The position numbers and the translations under genes were made by a program. A model generated the notes under the pieces. It was not told where the DNA came from, searched no databases, and was given only the letters and a program-made list of their open reading frames with translations. DNA of 5,591 nucleotides from Deltaproteobacteria bacterium (GTDB taxonomy: Bacteria > Desulfobacterota > DSM-4660 > Desulfatiglandales > Desulfatiglandaceae): NCBI GenBank assembly GCA_013349725.1, contig DUZB01000005.1:1-5591 (forward strand), written 5' to 3'. Shown piece after piece: positions 1-5,591 of the stretch. The first letter of the stretch is position 1. The number at the start of each line of letters is the position of its first letter.

Positions 1-19
1 ATGTCCACATAGCGAAAAT

Positions 20-24
20 GGAGG
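20..24 (+). promoter_or_regulatory. Shine-Dalgarno GGAGG deciding the SDR start
   Basis: GGAGG ends 8 bases before ATG 33. It overlaps the last base of the alternative ATG at 18, so it can serve only the downstream start. The homologous part of the protein begins directly after it (MRREPVLVSGGTG), which agrees with this start. Confidence 0.7.
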
Positions 25-32
25 TATTCAGT

Positions 33-1571
33 ATGCGAAGGGAACCGGTTCTGGTCAGTGGCGGCACAGGGTATGTGGGAGGGAGGCTTGTTCCTCTGCT
101 TCTGGATTCCGGATATCGGGTCCGCGTTCTGGGTCGTTCCCTTTCCAAACTGGGATCGCGGTCCTGGGCGGGACACAAGAATATCGAGATGGTGCAAGGC
201 GATTTCCTGGATTATGCGTCTCTGGAAAAGGCCGCCGAAGGCTGTTGGGCGGCTTTCTACCTGGTCCATTCCATGAACCCTCGATACAAGGATTTCGCCG
301 AGGCTGATCGCAAAGCGGCCATGAACATGGCAATGGCGTCGTCCCGGGCAGGTCTGAATCGGATCATTTATCTGGGCGGCCTCGGGGTTGAGAGCAAGAC
401 TTTAAGCAAGCATTTACGATCCCGCACGGAAGTGGCCAGAATTCTGCAGTCCGGCGATGTCCCCACCACGTTCCTTCGCGCCGCCATGATCCTTGGGTCG
501 GGAAGCGCCTCTTTCGAAATGATGCGATACCTGACGGAACGGCTGCCGGTCATGATCACGCCCCGTTGGGTCCACAATCTTGTACAACCGATCGCCATAC
601 GCAATGTATTGGGCTACCTGAAGGGTTGCCTCGATCATGATGAGACCATGGGCGGCACCTTTGATATCGGAGGTCCGGATATCCTGACCTACAAACAGCT
701 CATGGAAACCTACGCAGAAGTAGCCGGTTTGAGGAAACGATGGATCATCCCCGTGCCGTTACTCACCCCCCAACTGAGTTCCTACTGGGTTCATCTGGTA
801 ACCCCCGTGCCTTCCCATATTGCGAAACCCCTGGCAGAAGGACTCCGCAACCCTGTGGTCTGCCAGGAAAACCGGATCCGTTCCATCATCCCGCAAGACC
901 TGCTGGGGTGCAGAGAAACCTTCCGGCTGGCCCTGGGGCTGGTGAAGGAGCAGTGCGTTGAGACCTGCTGGGCGGATGCCGGACCCATCAGCTATCCCGA
1001 ATGGGCGCAATGCGGGGATGCGCCTTACGCGGGCGGGACCGTCTTGGAGTCGGGATACCGGGTTTCGCTGGATGCCGCACCCAATGAGGTATGGGAAACC
1101 ATTGTCCGTATCGGAGGGGAAACAGGCTGGTATTCATCCAGGTTTCTCTGGGCCTTGCGGGGCATATTAGATCGGCTGGTGGGCGGGATGGGTCTCAGGA
1201 GAGGACGTTCGGACCCGGTCCGACTTCGGCCGGGCGACCCGGTGGATTTTTTCCGTGTTATCGAGGTACGTGAAGCTGAGCAGCTCTCTCTGATCTCGGA
1301 AATGAAACTCCCCGGAGAAGCCATTCTGGAATACCGACTCCATTCTCTTCCGGAAGGGGGAACAGAGCTCCAGCAACTCTCCCGATTTTTGCCCAAAGGG
1401 ATTTCAGGTCTGGTTTACTGGTATGTCCTCTACCCTTTCCACAAATACGTCTTTAAAGGAATGTTGAAAGGCATTGCCCGATCGGTGGGAAAACCAATTC
1501 TCGACGCCCCCGACCGTTTCGCCCCGAGACTTCCGCATGTCTGCCGCATCGATCCAAGATCGAATACCTGA
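33..1571 (+). CDS. Atypical SDR (NAD(P)-binding) protein with C-terminal DUF2867 domain
   Basis: This is a two-domain protein of 512 residues. The N-terminal half is a Rossmann fold: a beta strand runs into SGGTGYVGGR (residues 9-18), the GxxGxxG dinucleotide-binding loop of extended/atypical SDRs. YLGGLGV and HLRSRTEV (about 120-140) follow where classical SDRs carry YxxxK, so the usual catalytic Tyr-Lys pair is not evident. This matches YbjT-like atypical SDRs. FDIGGPDILTY (about 213-223) is a typical extended-SDR strand. Residues from about 340 to 490 (SGYRVSLDAAP, GGETGWYSS, YWYVLYPFHKYVF) match DUF2867, an SRPBCC-like fold. Substrate and reaction are unknown; it is probably cytosolic. 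I chose ATG 33 because GGAGG at 20-24 lies 8 bases upstream; ATG 18 would add five residues but overlaps that site and has no ribosome site of its own. The photolyase gene follows on the same strand after about 206 bases. The domain call is secure, the function is not. Confidence 0.9.
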   Translation: MRREPVLVSGGTGYVGGRLVPLLLDSGYRVRVLGRSLSKLGSRSWAGHKNIEMVQGDFLDYASLEKAAEGCWAAFYLVHSMNPRYKDFAEADRKAAMNMAMASSRAGLNRIIYLGGLGVESKTLSKHLRSRTEVARILQSGDVPTTFLRAAMILGSGSASFEMMRYLTERLPVMITPRWVHNLVQPIAIRNVLGYLKGCLDHDETMGGTFDIGGPDILTYKQLMETYAEVAGLRKRWIIPVPLLTPQLSSYWVHLVTPVPSHIAKPLAEGLRNPVVCQENRIRSIIPQDLLGCRETFRLALGLVKEQCVETCWADAGPISYPEWAQCGDAPYAGGTVLESGYRVSLDAAPNEVWETIVRIGGETGWYSSRFLWALRGILDRLVGGMGLRRGRSDPVRLRPGDPVDFFRVIEVREAEQLSLISEMKLPGEAILEYRLHSLPEGGTELQQLSRFLPKGISGLVYWYVLYPFHKYVFKGMLKGIARSVGKPILDAPDRFAPRLPHVCRIDPRSNT

Positions 1572-1633
1572 AATCCGAAAAATGCTCAAATCTTAGATGT
1601 CGAGTCAATTTCGTAAGTCAATAGGAGGACAAA

Positions 1634-1690
1634 ATGATCTTATTCAATCACTTATCCGCAGTGAATACAAGAATGACGAACCTGCCTTGA
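1634..1690 (+). CDS. Possible 18-codon leader peptide/uORF before the photolyase gene
   Basis: A perfect AGGAGG (1623-1628) lies 5 bases before ATG 1634. This is the best ribosome site in the window. The frame reads MILFNHLSAVNTRMTNLP and stops at TGA 1688-1690. It is in the same frame as the photolyase but 87 bases separate the stop from the photolyase TTG. The peptide is not recognisable, with no signal sequence and no amino-acid run of the attenuator type. It may be a translated leader that affects photolyase expression, a remnant of a lost gene start, or chance. The strength of the site is seen; translation is inferred. A different overlapping frame from ATG 1597 runs into the photolyase gene but has no ribosome site, and I do not call it. 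Confidence 0.3.
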   Translation: MILFNHLSAVNTRMTNLP

Positions 1691-1765
1691 GATTTCTGGC
1701 AAACTTTCAAAAAATCAAATTATCGGAGCAGGGATCGAGCAGGAACCCTGATTGCCGGAAGTCAT

Positions 1766-1770
1766 GGGGG
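1766..1770 (+). promoter_or_regulatory. G-rich ribosome site supporting the photolyase TTG start
   Basis: GGGGG lies 7 bases before TTG 1778. It is a modest Shine-Dalgarno, weaker than the AGGAGG at 1623-1628, and together with the TTG start it implies low basal translation. There is no alternative ATG or GTG between the in-frame TGA at 1688 and the conserved N-terminus. Confidence 0.45.
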
Positions 1771-1777
1771 AAATATC

Positions 1778-3259
1778 TTGACACTGAGTGGATCGGTCCC
1801 GCATCTGCGCGTAACGACATGCAACAATGCACAGGTGAATCTCGATGGCGACTTTGTTCTGTACTGGATGACGGCGTTCCGGAGAGTAAGCTGGAACTTT
1901 TCCCTAGACCGGGCCGTCGACTGGGCCAGGGAGTTACAAAAACCCCTTTTAGTGCTGGAGGCCCTTCGGTGCGACTACCCCTGGGCCAGTGACAGGCTCC
2001 ACGCCTTTGTGCTTGAAGGGATGGCCGATAACGCTCGTGCCCTGGCCAATAGTTCTGCGGACTACTACCCGTATGTGGAGCGGACCCAAGGCGAGGGAAA
2101 AGGGCTCCTTGAATCCCTCTCCCTGCATGCCTGCGTCATTATCACAGACGACTTTCCCTGTTTTTTCATCCCCGCCATGACGAAGACCGCTTCCGGAAAG
2201 GTCGCTGTGCTCATGGAAAAGGTGGATGGCAACGGTCTACTCCCCCTCTCGCTATCTGAAAAGGCCTTTCTGGCCGCTTACCATTTCAGGCGCTTTTCTC
2301 AGAAGCACCTGCTTCCGCTCCTCAACCAGCAACCGAAAGCCCGGCCCTTTGCCGGCCTCGGACGGCAGACCTTACGTGTTATTCCCCAGAATGTCGCCGA
2401 AAAATGGCCTGCCCTATCTTTTGACCCGAAGAATCCTATCAGGACTTTCGTAAATACTTTGCCCATTGATCATCATGTACAACCGGTGAAAGATCGCGGC
2501 GGGACGGGTTCTGCGCGATCAGCTTTCGGAACGTTCATGGAAAGTCGGCTTTCATCTTACAAGAAAGATCGGAGCCACCCGGATCTGATGGCTGAAAGCG
2601 GCCTTTCTCCTTATCTTCACTTTGGACACATTTCTTCGCACGAGGTGGTTAAAGGGATACTGGAACGACAAGCATGGTCCCCGGAACAGTGCTCCGATCA
2701 AGCAAAAGGCCAGCGGGAAGGGTGGTGGGGGATGGATGAAAACGCCGAAGCCTTTCTCGATCAGATCATTACCTGGCGGGAACTCGGGTTTCAGTTCTGC
2801 TACAAACGTCCCGACTACCACGTATATGAATCCCTTCCAAAATGGGCGATAGAATCACTCCAACACCACGCCGAAGATCATAGGCCGTTTCTTTATACAT
2901 TACAGGAATTTGAAGGAGCACTTACTCACGATTCCGTATGGAACGCAGCCCAGAACCAACTCCTCAAGAAGGGCAGGATCCACAATTACCTCCGAATGCT
3001 CTGGGGCAAAAAAATATTGCACTGGTCAGCCACCCCCCGTGAGGCTCTTCAGACTATGGAAAACCTCAATAACCGTTACGCCCTGGACGGAAGGGATCCC
3101 AATTCTTACACAGGCATTTTCTGGATACTGGGACGGCACGACCGGGCCTGGGGCCCTGAAAGAGCGGTTTTCGGAAAGGTGCGTTACATGACTTCAGCGA
3201 GCACTCAGCGAAAGCTCCGCATGAAGGAATATCTCCGGAAATTTGCGGTCAACGGATAG
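1778..3259 (+). CDS. phr: Class II deoxyribodipyrimidine photolyase (CPD photolyase)
   Basis: This flavoenzyme uses light to split cyclobutane pyrimidine dimers in DNA, with FAD as catalytic cofactor. The 493 residues cover the whole family. The N-terminal alpha/beta antenna-type domain starts at FVLYWMTAFRRVSWNF (26-41). The helical FAD domain holds SPYLHFG (277-283), FLDQIITWREL (326-336), THDSVWNAAQ (383-392), HNYLRMLWGKKILHW (402-416) and LNNRYALDGRDPNSYTG (430-446), then HDRAWG. By recalled alignment to Methanosarcina mazei class II photolyase, W388, W409 and W416 match its W360, W381 and W388 electron-transfer residues with identical spacing, and N431 matches N403 near the flavin. It should therefore be active. 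The TTG start at 1778 has GGGGG at 1766-1770, 7 bases upstream. An in-frame TGA at 1688 leaves no ATG upstream, and the next ATG would remove the conserved VLYW strand. Homologues begin a few residues before PHLRV, which agrees. A remnant regulator follows closely. Confidence 0.95.
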   Translation: MTLSGSVPHLRVTTCNNAQVNLDGDFVLYWMTAFRRVSWNFSLDRAVDWARELQKPLLVLEALRCDYPWASDRLHAFVLEGMADNARALANSSADYYPYVERTQGEGKGLLESLSLHACVIITDDFPCFFIPAMTKTASGKVAVLMEKVDGNGLLPLSLSEKAFLAAYHFRRFSQKHLLPLLNQQPKARPFAGLGRQTLRVIPQNVAEKWPALSFDPKNPIRTFVNTLPIDHHVQPVKDRGGTGSARSAFGTFMESRLSSYKKDRSHPDLMAESGLSPYLHFGHISSHEVVKGILERQAWSPEQCSDQAKGQREGWWGMDENAEAFLDQIITWRELGFQFCYKRPDYHVYESLPKWAIESLQHHAEDHRPFLYTLQEFEGALTHDSVWNAAQNQLLKKGRIHNYLRMLWGKKILHWSATPREALQTMENLNNRYALDGRDPNSYTGIFWILGRHDRAWGPERAVFGKVRYMTSASTQRKLRMKEYLRKFAVNG

Positions 3260-3288
3260 ACAAGACAGCCGCGTCACCCGTTTCCGCA

Positions 3289-3603
3289 GTGCTTTTTGAA
3301 CTGGTCTTTTTCGTGCAGCTTGCGCGAATCGCTACAAGAACAAGGATACTGCCCAAGCGGGTGATTTCTCCCCATCTGCCTGAACATTATGATGAATACA
3401 CCGAATATTTCGGTGTGGGCGTGAAACAGGGACCCAGTCCAAAATTGTGGTTTTTTGCTTCAGATGCTTCACGACCTTTCCTCACCTCAAACGAAAAGAT
3501 ATGGGCGGTTTTCGAACCTGCGCTGCGGAAAAGGCTGGCTGATCTGGATGAATCGGCGAGAAAGTCTGGTTCACATCAGGTGGTCCAGGGAAAACACCCT
3601 TAA
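3289..3603 (+). pseudogene. AraC-family regulator remnant (ligand-binding domain fragment, no HTH)
   Basis: The 104-residue frame looks like the second half of the Arabinose_bd-type N-terminal domain (PF12625) of AraC-family regulators. FELVFFVQLARI (3-14) is the helix, VISPHLPEHYDEYTEYFG (about 25-42) matches the family pattern of a histidine/proline-rich segment before the FGxPV strand. FFASDASRPFLTSNEKIW (about 55-72) and FEPALRKRLADLDESA (about 75-90) resemble the segment that leads into the HTH. The first part of the domain is missing upstream, where the frame only runs back into the photolyase 3' end. The two AraC HTH motifs are absent: the frame ends at TAA 3601 after an unrelated tail, and I found no HTH in the other frames downstream. 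The GTG at 3289 has no ribosome site. I read it as a gene truncated at both ends. The family call is by pattern recall and moderately secure. The surviving stretch has no internal stop. Confidence 0.6.
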
Positions 3604-4035
3604 AAGAAGGATGTTGGTTCTAATCCTCTGTTTGAAACCTGAAGACACTCTCACAAAGTATGGCTGTTGCCTCTCAGTGAAAATGTTCAAGAACGACCAA
3701 AGGTCGCTCATTACGGTCTTGCCCACGCCACACCATATTGGATGGCCTGTTTCTCAAAATGAAATCTGATGTAACTGCTATGTATCACAACAGAAGCAAA
3801 CGGTGACATACCAGTTCGATAACTCATCCGAGCAAGATCGAATTTGCCATCCTGCTCATTATTCAGCGCCACTACATCTTGTGGTCGAATCCTTTTCAGA
3901 CCGTTAATCCATGAGTGAAGGATGCCTATATTTAATCTTGAAATTGAATATTTTCAAAAAAAGTGAAGGATTGATCTTCCGGTCTTGACAATGTGTGGAT
4001 GCTGAGGGCGGGGTCCTGCTAATTTCCGTGTGGGG
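3604..4035. other. Stretch without a convincing gene
   Basis: I see no supported gene here. A minus-strand frame is open between TCA 3954-3956 and TTA 3711-3713 (about 80 codons), but it has no ATG near its beginning, no ribosome site and no recognised motif. A small stem CGACC/GGTCG with a 3-base loop lies near 3693-3705 but has no following T-run. TTGACA at 3985-3990 lacks a -10 box at the right distance. Composition is more AT-rich than the genes to the left. It probably represents decayed sequence between the AraC remnant and the inverted repeat. Confidence 0.5.
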
Positions 4036-4145
4036 GCATAGGGACGCCTTTAACTTTTCAACTTTAGCGCCTTGGTGAAGATGTTTTAGACTGTAAAAAT
4101 AGTATGTTAGTCAATTAAGTTAACAAGTTAAGGGCGTCCCCATGC
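4036..4145. repeat. REP-like imperfect inverted repeat, 31-base arms
   Basis: The left arm (4036-4066) begins GCATAGGGACGCC and the right arm (4115-4145) ends GGCGTCCCCATGC. Pairing the arms base by base gives 26 Watson-Crick pairs, one G-T pair and four mismatches, around a 48-base AT-rich loop. The inner part of each arm repeats an AACTT motif. The GGGGACGCC-type ends and AACTT-rich inner part resemble the REP/BIME-type palindromes linked to RAYT (REP-associated tyrosine transposase) genes, which are frequent in Deltaproteobacteria. No transposase is present in the window, so it would be a non-autonomous copy. It could instead act as a transcription terminator-like hairpin or be a MITE-like element; no T-run follows it. 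The symmetry is seen, the class is inferred. Confidence 0.6.
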
Positions 4146-4149
4146 TACT

Positions 4150-4431
4150 CCCGAGGGCGTATTCAACCAAATCGGTCTTCGATCCGCGCTTGGGCCGTGC
4201 CCTTTCAGCCCGCTCCTCGAGTTCGCGGTAGGCACTGCGCCAGGCTGAAAGAGTATATGTGAAGCACGGGAGCATGTCATGCCTCCCTTTATGCCAGCCC
4301 GTGGAACTGGTTTTCAAGGCTTCGTAGTAGTCCTCTTTGGTTTGTTCAACGACCCGCTCAAAACTGATGTATCTTCCGATTTCGTGACCGTGTTGGTAGC
4401 ATAAAAAAAGCGTCAACAACCTGGAAAAGCG
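4150..4431 (-). pseudogene. Fic-family protein C-terminal fragment
   Basis: On the minus strand, about 94 residues match the C-terminal half of Fic-domain proteins (AMPylators and relatives). From about 4431 the frame reads RFSRLLTLFL, which is what follows HPFxxGNGR in Fic proteins. It continues through YQHGHEIGRYISFERVVEQT, KEDYYEALKTSSTGWHKGRH, DMLPCFTYTLSAWRSAYREL and ends near KTDLVEYALG. The HGxxxGRYISxER, KxxYYEAL, SSxGWHxGxHDxxP and AYRExEER runs are strong family signatures. The catalytic HPFxxGN motif and everything N-terminal to it are absent, and the C-terminal winged helix usual in this subfamily is also missing. The reading frame is open further upstream (to ATG 4599) and downstream (to 4120), but those parts are repeat or unrelated sequence. 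It cannot be an active Fic enzyme. No ribosome site supports ATG 4599. No internal stop suggests a young fragment. Confidence 0.75.
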
Positions 4432-4457
4432 AAAAGGGGACAGGCAAATTATTTTCC
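4432..4457. repeat. REP-like half-site beside the Fic fragment
   Basis: The 26 bases start with AAAAGGGGACAGGC and end with ATTATTTTCC. From memory, this motif resembles one arm of the palindromic GGGGACAGGC repeats linked to IS200-like/RAYT transposases. No inverted partner is present nearby, so it is a half-site. On the minus strand it reads as KIICLSPF, a peptide I recognise as typical of repeat-derived false ORFs. It touches the point where Fic homology begins. It differs in sequence from the inverted repeat at 4036-4145. Confidence 0.45.
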
Positions 4458-4673
4458 CTCCGGGGTAGCTCCGGAAGATGGTTCTGGGATTTTGCGATTG
4501 AGGATTGCCCGAAGATGGCCTGAAGCTGGGATGTGAAAACGATGAGTTATTGATTTCCAGACCCTTAAGCCACAGTAGCGGCGATGCCGTTCCCCTCAAC
4601 CATAGTTTCCGTGGCGCCGATGAGGCAACCCATTTGGCTGGTCATATCGGGTCCGCCGGATCGTCTTTTTGTC
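4458..4673. other. Stretch without a convincing gene between Fic fragment and promoter
   Basis: I see no supported gene here. A plus-strand frame from ATG 4505 (64 codons) has no ribosome site and no protein-like pattern. The minus-strand frame is the non-Fic extension of the Fic fragment and reads as low-quality sequence. No hairpin followed by a T-run was found. Counting on through the promoter and leader, about 440 bases lie between the repeat half-site and the corC start. Confidence 0.5.
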
Positions 4674-4702
4674 TTGACACGTTCCCTTTCACTCCCTAAA
4701 AT
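4674..4702 (+). promoter_or_regulatory. Near-consensus sigma-70 promoter upstream of corC
   Basis: TTGACA (4674-4679) is a perfect -35 box. TAAAAT (4697-4702) follows after exactly 17 bases and differs from TATAAT at one position. Transcription would start near 4709, which gives a leader of roughly 160 bases before the corC TTG. It is the best promoter seen in the window. A short frame inside the leader, ATG 4720 to TAA 4749 (MRINMGMAF, inner ATG at 4732 preceded by TGAGGA), might be a leader peptide, but this is weak. Confidence 0.55.
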
Positions 4703-4869
4703 TTGTTGAAAAAACCATAATGAGGATTAACATGGGAATGGCGTTTTAAAACCTGGGGATGACTGTAAGGCAATGACCTGCAGGCCCTGTCATACAGAAC
4801 AGGACAGAAAGCACGATCTGCACTGTTTTTCGACCCGGAACCTGAAAACCAAGGAGAAGAAAGCATATT

Positions 4870-5591
4870 TTGGAAGATGACCCGGAAAGAGGTTTTTTGG
4901 CCTTTCTGAAATTCCTGTTCAAGAGAAAGTCTCACATAGACGACAGCAATGATCTTAACGTAGAGATCCATGACCTCATGGATGAAGGGCAGGCCAAGGG
5001 CCTCATTTCAGACGATGAGTCCCATATGGTTTACGGGGTACTTGATTTAAAGGAAATGGAGGCCCACTCCATCATGGTCCCGCGTATTGAGATCTCTTCC
5101 GCTTCTTTAGATTCCACACTCCGCCAGGTCATAGACCTGGTTACCGAATGCGGGCACACCAGGATACCGATCCACAAGGACAACATCGACCATACCATCG
5201 GAATTCTCCACTCAAAAGACCTCCTGCGGTTTTTAGGCAAGGATGGCGATTCAAAGCTGCCCCCGGAGATCCTTCGAAGCCCTTTTTTCGTACCGGAAAC
5301 AAGGAAAGTCATTGATCTTCTCAAGGATCTGCAGAAAAATAGAGAACACCTTGCTGTCCTTACCGATGAATACGGGGGTACAGCAGGGATTATCACCATA
5401 GAAGATATCCTGGAAGAGATCGTCGGAGAAATCATGGACGAGCACGACAACGAAACGGATCGACTCATCCCGCTCGATCACGGGACGTTTCTTGTGGATG
5501 CCAGGTTAGAGGTGGAAAAACTGGAAGAGGCCCTTAAAATAAAACTTCCAGAGGGAGACTTCGAATCCGTAGGCGGTTTTATCATCCATCT
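4870..5591 (+). CDS. corC: CorC/YbeX-type CBS-pair protein, N-terminal 240 residues (cut by window edge)
   Basis: The protein belongs to the soluble CorC/HlyC family: paired CBS domains, which bind adenine nucleotides, and a C-terminal CorC_HlyC domain. There is no DUF21/CNNM membrane part, so it is like E. coli CorC (YbeX, about 292 residues). That protein has been linked to Mg/Co efflux together with CorA and later to ribosome metabolism. LEDDPERGF and a basic stretch open the protein. EIHDLMDEGQAKGLISDDE (32-50) is the conserved N-terminal helix region. IMVPRIEI (68-75) opens CBS1, which ends at GILHSKDLL (111-119). CBS2 runs from PFFVPETRKV (138-147) through LAVLTDEYGGTAGIITIEDILEEIVGEI (161-188, hallmark). 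The CorC_HlyC domain begins near 199 and is cut at IIH; about 50 residues are missing. TTG 4870 is chosen because an in-frame TGA at 4843 leaves no ATG and homologues begin MEDDPERG-like. AGGAG (4852-4856) is 13 bases upstream, a long spacing. Confidence 0.9.
   Translation, partial: MEDDPERGFLAFLKFLFKRKSHIDDSNDLNVEIHDLMDEGQAKGLISDDESHMVYGVLDLKEMEAHSIMVPRIEISSASLDSTLRQVIDLVTECGHTRIPIHKDNIDHTIGILHSKDLLRFLGKDGDSKLPPEILRSPFFVPETRKVIDLLKDLQKNREHLAVLTDEYGGTAGIITIEDILEEIVGEIMDEHDNETDRLIPLDHGTFLVDARLEVEKLEEALKIKLPEGDFESVGGFIIH

Noticed and set aside
1025..1396. Minus-strand frame of 123 codons
   Set aside because: It is an antisense shadow of the DUF2867 part of the SDR gene.
1597..1992. Plus-strand frame of 131 codons
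   Set aside because: Its ATG has no ribosome site, it overlaps the photolyase N-terminus by over 200 bases in another frame, and the translation shows no family pattern.
3693..3705. Small hairpin CGACC-AAA-GGTCG as a terminator
   Set aside because: The stem is only 5 pairs and no T-run follows.
3455..3769. Plus-strand frame of 104 codons overlapping the AraC remnant
   Set aside because: I checked it as a frameshifted continuation with the missing HTH; no helix-turn-helix pattern is present.
3711..3953. Open minus-strand frame of about 80 codons
   Set aside because: It has no start codon near the beginning, no ribosome site and no recognised motif; it could be a remnant but nothing supports it.
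3985..4013. TTGACA as a possible promoter
   Set aside because: The sequence at the -10 position is GC-rich (GCGGGG), so there is no partner box.
4505..4699. Plus-strand frame of 64 codons
   Set aside because: No ribosome site, no protein-like pattern, and it runs into the corC promoter.
5031..5468. Minus-strand frame of 145 codons
   Set aside because: It is the antisense shadow of the well-supported corC reading frame; the serine- and arginine-rich translation is typical of such shadows.

Overview
The window looks like a chromosomal segment of a bacterium of moderate GC content. Protein style points to a Deltaproteobacteria/Desulfobacterota-type organism: the photolyase resembles the 480-500-residue bacterial class II clade, and REP-like GGGGAC repeats are common in that group. 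This is an impression from reading the sequence, not a search result.

Left half (1-3259): two complete plus-strand genes. The first encodes an atypical NAD(P)-binding SDR protein fused to a C-terminal DUF2867 (SRPBCC-like) domain. A gap of about 206 bases follows, holding a short reading frame with a perfect AGGAGG Shine-Dalgarno. The second gene encodes a class II CPD photolyase that starts at TTG and keeps the class II tryptophan triad. SDR/DUF2867 genes and photolyases are sometimes found together in light or singlet-oxygen stress regions, so a shared stress role is plausible but not shown here.

Middle (3260-4869): a decayed or remodelled zone. It begins with a plus-strand fragment of an AraC-family regulator, reduced to part of the ligand-binding domain without the HTH. 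About 430 bases without a convincing gene follow. Next is a 110-base imperfect inverted repeat of REP type, then a minus-strand C-terminal piece of a Fic protein, then a second, different REP-like half-site. The Fic piece fits almost exactly between the two repeat motifs and is cut at or beside its catalytic GNGR motif. A further 430 bases without a gene end in a near-consensus sigma-70 promoter.

Right end (4870-5591): the start of a CorC/YbeX-type protein (paired CBS domains plus CorC_HlyC domain), read on the plus strand from a TTG start and cut off by the window edge. The promoter gives it a leader of roughly 160 bases.

I see no convincing new multi-gene system. The points most worth checking are the sharp repeat/Fic junctions, the leader reading frame before the photolyase, and the long corC leader.
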